64,000 nucleotides of DNA from Pampus argenteus (taxonomy: Eukaryota; Chordata; Actinopteri; Scombriformes; Stromateidae), in NCBI GenBank assembly GCA_036937835.1, contig CM072881.1, positions 3,674,501-3,738,500 of the forward strand. Direction: 5' to 3'. The translations under genes and the position numbers were made by a program. Below are positions 47,301-58,843 of this stretch, piece by piece. The notes under the pieces were generated by a model. The model was not told where the DNA came from. It made no database searches and was given only the letters and a program-made list of their open reading frames with translations. Each line of letters opens with the position of its first letter. The stretch's first letter is position 1.

Positions 47301-48386
47301 GAACTTTATTCAACTAATTTACAATAACTCTCAGTCGTAGGCTATGGCTGTCCCAGGGCTGTGGTTCTCAGTTTCATGCTGATGCTCAGCTGAACTCGTA
47401 GTCTCCCTCTTCGCTACTTATTTGAAAATAAAGTAATAGCTTTCATTGGTTTTCATTGGTTCACACACACATACACACACACACGCACATACACACACGT
47501 GCACACACACACACACACACACACTCAATTCATTTATTTGATTTTATAACAAAAATGAAGTAAATCCAGGATGACGCCACACTTGGTGGTGTTTTAAAGT
47601 TCTCTGAGCAACAGCCCAATCAGCCTGGTGAATAATCCATGCTGGCTGCAGCAAATCTTTAAATGTACACTATAATTTCCATATGGAAAATACTGTAATA
47701 AGAGATTCACACATTTTCAAGTCTGTATTAAAGCCTGAGTGAGGAATAAACACTGAAACATGTTTTGGTGGTTGTAATCCTTCCTCCTGTTTATACTAGT
47801 CATACCACAGTCCTTTCCTAATGCCCTTGTAAGTGTAAGTGATGGGGGACAAAATCCACAGTATGGTGAAGTTTGTGTGAAGCTAATATGAGGTTTCAGC
47901 AGTCTGAGTTAGACAAATCAAATCTTTCATTATTAAAATGATCTCTTCTTTTTCTGTCCCTCCACCGCAAGTTAGATGCTTATTTCTCATCTCATTCTAA
48001 TCCAGTGATGTAATAAATATTCATAGAAATGATAAATAAAATGATGTTTTTTCTTATGTAATACACATCTGGTACATGGTGGTGTTGACCAGAGATCTTG
48101 TTAGTCACTAACTAGTTCTCTAAAACTAGTTTTGTTAGTTCTGCTCTCTTCTACCAAATGCTTCATATATTTTGAAATTAACAATATACTATTGTAAATA
48201 TAAATGTGATTATCTGTATTACAGCAGTATTATAACATTTATTTTCAAGGAAAGCCAATGTTTGAAATGGTTGTATAGGTGTAACATTACTTTTACTTGT
48301 GATCAAAAATTAACATGATAAGTTTATTATAAACATAATTACCTGTTTTATAATGTGTGTTGACATAACGCACATAAATACAGACA

Positions 48387-48566
48387 TGTATATAATGTGT
48401 GTGTGTGTGTGTGTGTGTGAGGCCAGTGATGTGTTCAATGACCTTGGGCAGGTTGGTGTGTGAGAAAACGAAAAGGTGTAAATTAACATCATATAGGCTA
48501 ATATAATAATAGCCACTACATGTTATATAATAACATGTAGGATTGACACGCACGCACACACACACG

Positions 48567-48607
<41 letters not shown>

Positions 48608-51600
48608 TTTAAGAGGTAGAGACGTTGTTGAATGTGTTCATTTTCCATTTGAATAGAATTGGGGTTTTTTTTGGTGACAGTTATTGAAATGAGGAAGCTG
48701 TTCTTTGTTTTGATCTTGTTTGGTTGTTGATCTCCCAGCAAACAGAACTGTGGGGATGGAGGGATTCAGCAGACCAAGATGGTGGAGAGTCCTAATTGTC
48801 AAGTGTATTAAAAAATATTTAAATTTGTAAATTTAATATCATAAATTGTTTTTTGCAATTAATCTCATTTGACACAGTAAAGAAAAAGCGCTGTGAACTT
48901 AACTTAAAGCTCTCCCCTGTTATTTGTGCACATTTAGTGTGATTGTTAATGGCTATCCAAAGCTTTATCATTGTTACCAGGAGGCTGACGGTGCCTTCAT
49001 GTCTTCTATGAACTCTCCATCCTTCATTCATTTGCCATCATAATGTGGACTTGCAGAGGTTGTTCTCTCATTTTCTTTCTTCTTACCTTCTTCATCCATT
49101 CATTTCCCTGCTGACTGTTGTAATGATGCCACTCCCCCTTCTCCTTTACCCATACCCTTATCTCTTTTTTTATCCTTCGCTCTCACTTCCATGCTCTCCT
49201 TTAACTAATAATCTAGAAATGTGTATTTATCATGCAATTCATAATGAATTAAATTGCATCATATCCATCGTATGAGAAATGGATGTGAAAAAAACATCCC
49301 AGATAGTGAGTTCATTAAAAAGTTAAATATTATTAGTGTTTTAATCTAAGAGTTGTACAGCTGTTCAGGTTCATCATAGACAGAAAGAACTGTCCACTAA
49401 TATCACCACGGTTGAGCTTTCTCCTAATGTTTTGCCCTCCTTTGTTGCCCACAGAGTCTTTGGGTGATACAGAGGCAGCCCCTGTCTCCTTCACTGCCAC
49501 TTATTTCATTTTACAGCCATCGTCTGTACAGATGGTGCAGAAACCTCAAAATGAGTCGTGATTGACTTGTAATCGTGTGTTCACCTATCAGGCTCTCTCA
49601 GCCTCTACTTGCTTTCTTCATAGGTTACAATCTGAGCTAATCAAAATCAACCTAAGCGGATATATTTCCCACCAGGAGTGATTAGAGATGGTGGATTAGT
49701 TGTAATGATTTCTCATTGTACTCTGAGGCAGTGCAGATATTGGCAGATGAGCTGATTCTGAGATGCTGATTAGAGAAGTGGATCAGTTAATACATAATAT
49801 ATATGGACTGAATAACTTTTACTTCATTGTGACTTTGTCCCATTTATATTTCAAAGGATATGGTGATGTTCTATATTTATCTTATTGCCAACGAATCCCA
49901 TGTGCTGAGCCAAACCAACAATGAACTGAGCTTACAAGTACTGTGTGTGTATCAAAGCTTAATATATCTTATTCCTCTGTGCCATAGAGATCCACTGTTG
50001 TCCAAAAACTATTAAAAACACATCAGTGAGTCACACTGTTGCACTGGGTGAAATGTTTCTTCATTACCATGAACAACATAATGTAGTTTATTTCGGTTCA
50101 ATCCCACACACACTGTCCTACTGCTGGAGATAATCACTAGAGCACAAAATGTGAATTAATCCGCCTCTGAAAATAGTCCTCAACATATGCACTATTTCCT
50201 CCTTTTTAAGTAAGGTTTAATAAACAGAGCTTACGGAGCGGTTTTAGTAAAATTACTGAGAAATAAAACAAATGTATAAACTAAATATTTATGACCTGAT
50301 TTTGAAATATTCAGGAAATAATGGAAGTCTGAGCGCAGTAAATTCTAAAATCTGAACATTAAACCTACATGGTTTAACGTATCTTCAGCTGCTTCATTTA
50401 TTTTCTCACCATTTAAACCAAAGCAGACCAGCAGCGGCATTAATTCAGCTCAAAACGAGAGTGGGTGAAAAAAGAAAGAGTGCAGGGAGTGGCTGAAGTG
50501 ATTTGTGTTTCGCATACTTTGATCATCACTCATGTGAGACAGGAAATATGGTGAGAATATGGTTCAGAAATTCAACCAGTGATGATGCAGTCACACAGGA
50601 CATGCATTTTAAAGCTAGGACACCACCAGTCGTATCCTTTAAAATATATTATTACTACATCAAATGCAAAGCAACACAAATAAGAAGTTTCTTCTTCTTG
50701 CAATGCATCCTGTGCCAATTCAACAAAACACCGTGGAGTCCACTTTTTAGTAGAACTCAAACAGGACTCTTTGTTGAATTGGCTTTTTGAATGCAATATG
50801 GAGAATAATAGGTAGGGGTCATTTCATGGCTGGTGCAAATGCATCAGAGTAGAGACTGTATGAGAAACTGTGCAACACAACTCATGTCTCTGAATACAAA
50901 TTGAGAGGGAGGGCTGAGGAGAATACTGCACTGGCTCTCCTGATTCCACCAGGATTGGATGCATCTTATTTCCCAGTGAAGTGCTCGCTGCTACCATCCT
51001 CTGCCCTTTGGTCCTCCCCTGCTATCTCACTTTCAATTATTAGTTTTCCTCCTCTTCTTTCAGCAACGGGGGTGGAGGGACTTTGAGGAGGGAGGAAGCG
51101 GTGCCGTGACCTGATACATATCAAATCAGCCCTAACAGAGGACAACTCATCATCCGATTTCCTTTTGATTAGACTCAGGTGTCAGAGCAGCAGAAGAGAA
51201 AAGCATCATTGGGCCAGCGGGGTGCACAGGCCTGATAACAGGCAATCAGTGAGAGCCGTAGGTCAGCCTGCGCTTGCCTTTGTTCCGGTAATAGTGTTGA
51301 GACGCCATGCTTCCATATGAGTTGTTATTCTGTTAATGAGGGCGCACATACAAAAAGGACATGGAGAGGAGGGAAAACCGAACAAACGAGCTGCATGTAC
51401 GCATTCACAAACACAATGATTTCTGCAGCATTGCTCCCCTGTGAGTGCTCTTTCTCATGACTCTGCGCTCCAGAGGCCACGCTCAGCTAGATTGCCGATG
51501 CTTTATTGGCTTCAGTTTCTGCAGAGCACTCTCTCTGTGTTGTTCATGGCTCTGACTGGAGTATCCCCATCTTACCATCCAGCACCTTCAGGGCATTTCT

Positions 51601-54600
51601 CAGTCATTGTTGAGCCCAGGCAGATCACAGATAGTAAGCCAGCTTGTGGGCTTGCAAAATATCACATTAGAATTCCGCTGGCAACAAAAGCAAGTCAGAG
51701 AAATGACCTGTCGCAGATGCCTTTAAGATTTTGGATATTTAGAATGCGTAATGACGGTCTTAATGAATTTAGTATTGAAGTGCTTAAAGCAGAAATCCTC
51801 TCCTGTGGGTTGTTGATATTTAGAAAAAAGAAAAAAAAAACAGCTACTTCGTCACAGTGGGAATAAAAACGCTCACTAAAACCCGTCTTCCCACATGACC
51901 TGATTCTGGTCATTATATATCATATGGTGTTTTTTTCATTCTACACATTTTGGTATGCGTTTGATATATTTTTTTTTAGCTCCTATACGTTTAGAGCATC
52001 AGCAGACTGAAGTACTGTATCAAATCTGCATTTGTGAGTCTAACTGAGCGTGGGGATCTCCTCAGTCAGCAGCGCAGTAATTGCAATATTTGGAGATGAC
52101 TAGAGATAGAATCTGTACTTCAACTACACAGAGTCAGACCTCTATTTGAAACACGTTTATATCAGAGAGAGGCCTTTATTATCACCTGATTCAGTATATT
52201 TGATTACATTTTGGGTAGGAGCACCTGTTTCCCTTTCAAATTACTGTGTCTGCTGTTTAATGTTCATCTGTGTGTGTACTTTTCAGATTAAGTTAGCCTA
52301 CAATATGCCATCAGCAGGCAATATGCTCTACTTTTTCTCTGAATCTAAAATTAGTTCATTTTTTTGGCCTGCATGTCCACAGATGTCCACAGACTGTCAC
52401 TATATGAATGGCTATGGAAGAGTCCCCTATATTCCAATGGGACATTGTCTTAATACTATAAAAAAAAAAAGAAAAAATCTGTGTGCTGCTGCAAAGAACA
52501 ACCCCAGAAGCTGTGTCTTGATGCATCCAGCAGTTGATTACTTCCTTATTGGTTTCCTTGACAACCAACACATTAGTGCTGATTATCACAACCCCAGTGC
52601 TACCGGCGAGAGAGCTGATGACCTGCATCTCCTGTGTTACGCAGACTTAATTGATCGGAGTGTAGAAAATAATGATGTGTTATCTCACCAAACACATGTC
52701 AGAGCAAGGTTACGTATTACCGTGCAAGTGTGTGAACCGGTGTGTGTGATTCAGCTCTCAGATGCGTTGGGATGATCAGCTGGTGATGTGATTGAGCAGG
52801 ATAATTGTTCTACCGATGTGATTGATTTGGAAGTGCTCCAAGGGGACTTCAGTATTGGACGGAATGCAGCAGTGGGATGTGGATGATGGAGGAGTAGAAG
52901 CTGCTAGCGTGGATCTATATGCACACCTTGCTGGTCTGATTCATTATGGAGTAACTTCATGCCTGATAGCAGAGTTTTAGTTACACAGACAAATAGATCA
53001 ACCTTCCACATGCAGAGTCCTGTGTAGTGTAGGCCAGCATATTTAGCTGAAGCTTCTCCTGTTAGTCAGTCAATAAATGTGTTAATATTTTATTTCATAC
53101 ATCGCCAAGTAAAAAAAGGATTCTGTTCAAATCCATCTGAAGTAGATTATGATGGCAGATGGTCTTTTGATGGTCAACACTGGAGCTGAAGGGTCTAATT
53201 TAGTTCAAGCAATTTACGTCAGTTTACTAATCTGGACCATCCGTTATTTTAAGTAAGTAATGAGTATTTCTAACATTCAGCTTATTATAAATCACATTTG
53301 ACAGGGACATTTTATTTTCAGAAAAATGACTATTTGTCCATAATCAAAATAGCTGCTAATAATTTTCTGATTAATTGATTAATAGTTCTAGCTTTATTTT
53401 CATTTCTGCCTCCAGGGTAGTTATGAATGCAGTCTGCTGGAGCGAATAGGACAGGAGCACAGGACAGCAAGTCCACCGTGTCACCTACACATATATAAAA
53501 CTGCAGTATTCCCCGGCAACATTTGACTGCAAAGAGCATTTTCTCAGTTTCCCAACTCCAACAGTGTGTACGCCTGTTTCTCCCTGATAACAGACCCTCC
53601 AATTTCATCTGTCTGGCTTGCCACTTGTGTTCATTAAGTCATTTATAATACAATGTACATTCTTTCATTTAAAAGTAATAGAGGGGATTGGCAGGGGAGC
53701 CCACCATCTGGTGATAACAAGGAAACAGATTTAATAGAATTTCTCACATATCACTGCAAAACACTTCAAAGTCTTTGGTCTCAGATTCAGTTTTCTAAAC
53801 TTTATTTTTCTCAAAACAAGGAATAATTATACCAGTTGAGTGACATGATGCCACTTTAGATTCAAAACAGGTTCATTTATTTCTAATGTGTTTGTAATTT
53901 TCCCTCATCGGCAGGTTTTTTCCTTTTGTTTTTTCTGATCTCAATTATAATCGAAGCTTAGGTGTCAATAATTAATATATTTCAATTAACAACTCCGATG
54001 AAGGGTCCTGACTCAAGATCAGTATGGCGTTAATGAGTTATGAGTTAATGCAGCGAAGTTAGTGAAGAAAACAGACAATCAGATTTGAATGAAAATGAAC
54101 TGAAAGCTCATAAAATGAAGACATTGTAACGTAATAGAGAAAATTACAGGAGAGGATTGGTGTATAATTGGATGAGTGACCAGAGGGAGAAGAATAGGAC
54201 CTGGACTAGAGGATCCAATGAGGAGACTAGCGAGTCAATAGGGAACATTAATCGATGAGTGAAGAGGAAATGAGCGACCAGGAATAAACGACCCGAATCC
54301 TCAATAGGTGAACATTTGTTAGAAGAATCAGGGGCAGAGGATGACAAAACAGTTTCCAGAAAAGGGAAGATGAACACTATGTAGCCAGAACAAACAGCAA
54401 TTAATTTAACCGATCATGACCTGACTACCGATGAAACAAAGGCTGTTGAATCAAATGGACGGACCGTCCTTTGTACCGACCATCAATGCTTTTCTAATTA
54501 AAGCTAAATGAATGAATTGCTATGAATCTTTTAAACGGCTCCTTTTTAAGACACTCTTTTCATAACTCCAATCAAATTATTGAAAATGTGAATCTACTTA

Positions 54601-54609
54601 GTAAATTTA
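48387..54609. other. Noncoding stretch, no gene recognised
   Basis: Starts with CA/TG microsatellites (48397-48419 and 48541-48606). Further on the sequence is mostly unique-looking and AT-rich. A plus-strand frame of 209 codons at 52146-52775 has no recognisable motif and contains an A-run, and I do not call it. A 14-bp hairpin lies at 50714-50783. Confidence 0.5.
50714..50783. repeat. 14-bp perfect inverted repeat, 42-nt loop
   Basis: GCCAATTCAACAAA at 50714-50727 and its exact reverse complement at 50770-50783. The surrounding sequence shows further partial complementarity (TGCAATGCAT against AATGCAAT). It could be a MITE remnant or a hairpin RNA. No other support. Confidence 0.6.
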
Positions 54610-55060
54610 AATAGAAGCCCACATTCTTTAAGCACTTTTAGCAAATTGGTGGAAAGTGATATTGCCTCTGTAATGAAGTCTAATCCTATATCCAAGTTTT
54701 CTAATGTTAACTTTCTGGAGAAGAAAGCTCTCAAAGAATTGCAGTATAATCCGAATGTTGTTATTAAAAAGGCAGATAAGGGAGGTTCCATAGTGGCGTT
54801 GAATACCACTGATAATGTTACAGAGGCTGAGAGACAATTGACACGACTAATGATGCTTTTCATAACAACCTCAGTGAACAGTTCACCGTCGACAGAGACA
54901 GAATTTTAAATAGAGCCTTATGGATGAAGTGGACATCTCTAAGTTTTTATGACTAGGGCGTCCTGTCACCAATGCATTCGACTGTATTTACTTCCCAAGA
55001 TTCATATGAGACTTGTGAATCCAGCATTAAGACCCTTCCTTCCATTGTAAGGAACAGTAT
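54610..55060 (+). pseudogene. Penelope-like retroelement, reverse transcriptase fragment
   Basis: Reads LEKKALKELQYNPNVVIKKA, then DKGGSIVAL and AERQL, followed in other frames by PVTNAFD and YLLPKIHMRLVNP. The AL-ELQ-NP-VVIK-ADKGG block followed by Y-LLPKIH-x-NP is the start of the reverse transcriptase of Penelope-like elements as I recall it. The frame is lost after about 54909, and the catalytic palm with its YxDD motif and the GIY-YIG endonuclease are missing. It is a short dead fragment. Confidence 0.7.
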
Positions 55061-55104
55061 TTTTATATTATTTATTGGAAGTTTCTTGATCACTTCGCCC
55101 CTCT

Positions 55105-55385
55105 CCCATTTCTCATTCATGTCCCATTAATGGGTGTTACTGACTTGACTTCTTCCCCTTGAGTTTTTGCGCTTTCTCATCACGCACGCTGCCAGGAACT
55201 GTGTTGTTGCCTTGATCATTATTTATTATTATTATTCATATTTGATTGTTATTACAGTTATTATTATTGTTGTTGTTGCTGTGTCTGCTGTGTGTCTTCT
55301 CTGCGTCCAGGTAGAACCAGGTTCTGCTTGAGGTTTCATTCTGTTAAAGGTTTTTTCTGGTTTTTGCCACCATATGCTTGCTCAT
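55105..55385. repeat. Common teleost interspersed repeat
   Basis: CCCATTAATGGGTGTTACTG, then GACTTCTTCCCCTTGAGTTT, and AACCAGGTTCTGCTTGAGGT, then TTCATTCTGTTAAAGG. These blocks match a repeat I remember from many fish genomes, here interrupted by a TTATTA/TTGTTG-rich stretch at 55220-55280. Class not assigned. Confidence 0.5.
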
Positions 55386-55624
55386 TGATACCTCTATGTG
55401 TCATATAGGGATTGAGAGAGTCACTCCTAACCATAGGAGTGGTAATGCCATAAATGACTTATTGAAAGGAAGCATATTGGATATGTACTCTCAACTCCTT
55501 GGAGTCACATGGGTTGAGTACGACATTAGACTTGAGTCCATTTGTAACTTGTGCTTGTATGTGTATGTATATTGTTCTCTGTGCCTACAGGTGACTTTGT
55601 ATGGACATAAAGTTGAGCCACTAC

Positions 55625-55656
<32 letters not shown>

Positions 55657-58600
55657 TATACTATTTACCTCCTCTGACTTTTGAAATGTAAATGTATTTT
55701 GTTCCTTCGTTCTTCTAATATATGTTTTTCTACTTTTTTTCCCTACTGTTTTCTGATATGTATCTTATTATTATGAAATTCATGTATTTTGTATGAGAGT
55801 TATGGTATCTTATGAAAATGTATGCACTCTGGATCTACTCTGGAGTATTAGAGATGGGATGGCCTGACAGTGTGTTTGCTACTCTGACATTAATTGTATC
55901 TCATTATCTCATGGAAATGTAATATTTACTGCAGATCTAATTTTGTACAGCAGAACTATAGTCGCTATTGCCTAATTGTATTATTGACTGTTGCATTTGT
56001 GTTGGAAAAGGAGACGCTGCATGAATGTGAACCGGTTGGATTCTCCACTAATCAGTATCTGATTATTTAATGCCACAGCCGATGACAATCAAGCACAGAG
56101 TGAATATGATGAAGCAACATGCAAAACATGTTTTAATGTAATAAAATATTGTCAATCCTTGTATCCTGGTATATTGTTTTTTTGGTGTTTTTAAAGTATT
56201 TCAGGTTTGAATCATGATCAATCTGACAGGAAATTATACACAGTTTTATTTTTTTGTTTAAAATGTACAATAAGTATATTTGTACATATACAGTAAATAC
56301 TACAGATAATTAGCTGCACAGGTGTATAAAGTGTTGTATGTAGTTGGTCCATGCACTGACCGCTATTATCAGGTCAGTGCATGAGGTCATAAGGTCAGTG
56401 AGATTTAAGAACAAAAGCGTGCACATGCATCCTTTATGTTGTTAAGGAAAACAAATGACTTTAGGTAGCAAAAAGGAAATGAATAAGTGATCTGACATTT
56501 GTTGACTGACCCGTCCATCCAACCTCCTCCCTCTGCAGACTCCACACTCGACTTCCTCCGGTGCCCCCGATGGGCAAGGCTCATAATTCCTATAGATGCT
56601 GCAGGCTTTGTCACTTGAACATAAACATATGGCTTTAGGCGTTTTCTGAAACGACTGATGTTCTTGTTTTTTTTTCTGGGAGGACACTCTCACACATACA
56701 CACACATATTGCTGTAATGTAATTTATCCTCCCTTCTGCAATCAGCCAGACAGGTCCTATCCAGTGCTTCTGTGTGTGTGTGTGTGTGTGTGTGTGTCTG
56801 TGTGGTGCATGTGTGCGAATGACTTGGGGGGCCTTGGTATAGAATGAAGACAAATTTCTCAGGCATCAGTGGTCTCTGCAGGCAGGGGTGCACAGCAGGA
56901 GAAAACAGCACAGTCAGCAACAACATTCACCACACATGACACACACACACACACACACACACACTATTATGAAGGCACCATGGTGGCGAATGGAGACATC
57001 TGTTTGTGTGTGTGTGACAGAGTGTGTTTATGCATGAAGCTGCAAAAGAGTTTGACAAATGAGCAAGAGTAAAAAAAATAAATAATAAGAGAGTAACTGT
57101 GTGTATGTGCCTTCTTAGTGATAACAGCATCCCAACCTGCATTTGTATCCAGACCTTTCAGAATAAAAGCATTTCCTTCCTCCATGTCCCCCTCTCTGTC
57201 AGAACTACATCATTTCTCCCACTCAAGACAAAACAAAATCAAGATACATTAGATCAAGGAGATTGTGGACAGCGATGAGCATCAGCACATGTGCAACACA
57301 GCACCTCTGTATGTGGAGTGTATCCTCCTCCGTAGCTCTCCCCAAGACTCTCTGATAAGAGCGAATTGCCTCTTTGCTTATTTGAGGTCTAAGATTAGCA
57401 GGAAGGTATGGTCTTTGCATCAGGGGCAGAGGAGACAGCATAGGCAAATACATATAGAGGGATGTGATGTGTCAGCATGTTTATGCTAAGATACATAATA
57501 TAAGGAGCTACACATCATACTTGTCGCTGTGCAGCACTAATTGCCTGCTTTGGTAATTATGATGGTCAATATATTGGCTCAAATAATAATAATAAGTGTC
57601 AGTAAGATTTTGTGAAATGATGTTCAAACAATAAATAATTGCTAAGCCTGTGGTTGTATATAAAAACCTTTGACTGTATGCCATTTATTTTAATTTTGTG
57701 AATGTTTGAATTTAGATCAGATTTCACTGATTCATTCCATTTTTCCAGAGATCCTCGAAAAGTCCATCTGAAACGCTGAAGAAATAACCGAGACACTGAC
57801 TAACTGCGTCTCTGCTATGAGAAATAAACTGGTAATTTATCTCATTGTGCAGTTGACTTGCTGTGTGCAGGCTACCTGAACTCTGGCTGGGAGTGAAGTC
57901 AAGTGAAGCGCAGTAAATCTTACACACAGTGAACTTGCCACATTGTTTTATGTTGGCTAAACAGTTTTATAATGTGACAGGAGGCACGGAGAAGAAGATG
58001 ATGGGAACGCAGTGAACTGAATGCCCCCCCCCCCCCCCCACACACACACACATATATATATGTGTATATCATTTCCATCTGATAATGGCTGAAAAACACC
58101 AGAAGAGAAATGTACAGTTTACAGTAATAACAGTCACACTTTCTGTATGCCATATGTGTTGAATTTCCTCGAGCAGCTTTCTTGCTGTAAAGAAAGCTTA
58201 ATGTGACAAGAACAACAACGGTTAGCTTTAGTGTGGTTTTAGTTTGAATTCAGCTGCTGTTATAATAGTGGACAGACCCTACAGTGGTTACGTCCATAGA
58301 GTCTTACTGACACTTAGGTAGAGTAAAGGTGCATTTCAGAGGGGAATCCATTCACACCTGGCTTAGTGTAAATGAGGTTTACACAACACACATGTTGTAA
58401 ATGACTGTCCCTGTGTGTTTATTTTTAATGTTGACTTGCTACTCGGCAAATAAAGCTGATGTTTACCTGTGTGCCAATATTGTTATTTACTTTTTGTATG
58501 TGTATGGACAATCTAAAAAAACTCTCTAAAAGAGATATTAATTAAATGAAACAATGATTAAAACGATGCATGTGAAGGTTGCAGAAAACATTGCAAACAA

Positions 58601-58803
58601 ACATCAGTTATAATATTCTTCTTATATTTGTCAATTTCTATATCAATTTTATTTGCTAAGCGTGGCTGCTGTTGTCAGGCTCTGTCTAGAAATACTAAAT
58701 TAAATCAATGTGGATATTAATAATAAGGAAATAAATAAACAGAAAAATAAATACAATATAATAAATATTATGTATTAATATATGCTCAGCTGTGTATGTG
58801 CAT

Positions 58804-58843
<40 letters not shown>

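Larger units (their letters stand above)
42469..48386. repeat. Segmental duplication, copy B
   Basis: Nearly identical to 24611-29722 in direct orientation. It is longer because of two hAT insertions (42745-43407 and 43504-43709) and a 48-bp segment near 48145, and shorter by one 132-bp coding unit. A 9-bp GATCATAGT array near 46843 has more copies than in A. The right edge is rearranged: sequence at 48603-48665 is inverted relative to copy A. Confidence 0.95.

Noticed and set aside
51441..51866. 141-codon plus-strand frame
   Set aside because: Ends in an A-run Lys stretch, no family signature.
52146..52775. 209-codon plus-strand frame
   Set aside because: No motif, low-complexity Lys run from an A-tract, no matching splice sites or context. 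A chance frame of this length is possible in 64 kb.
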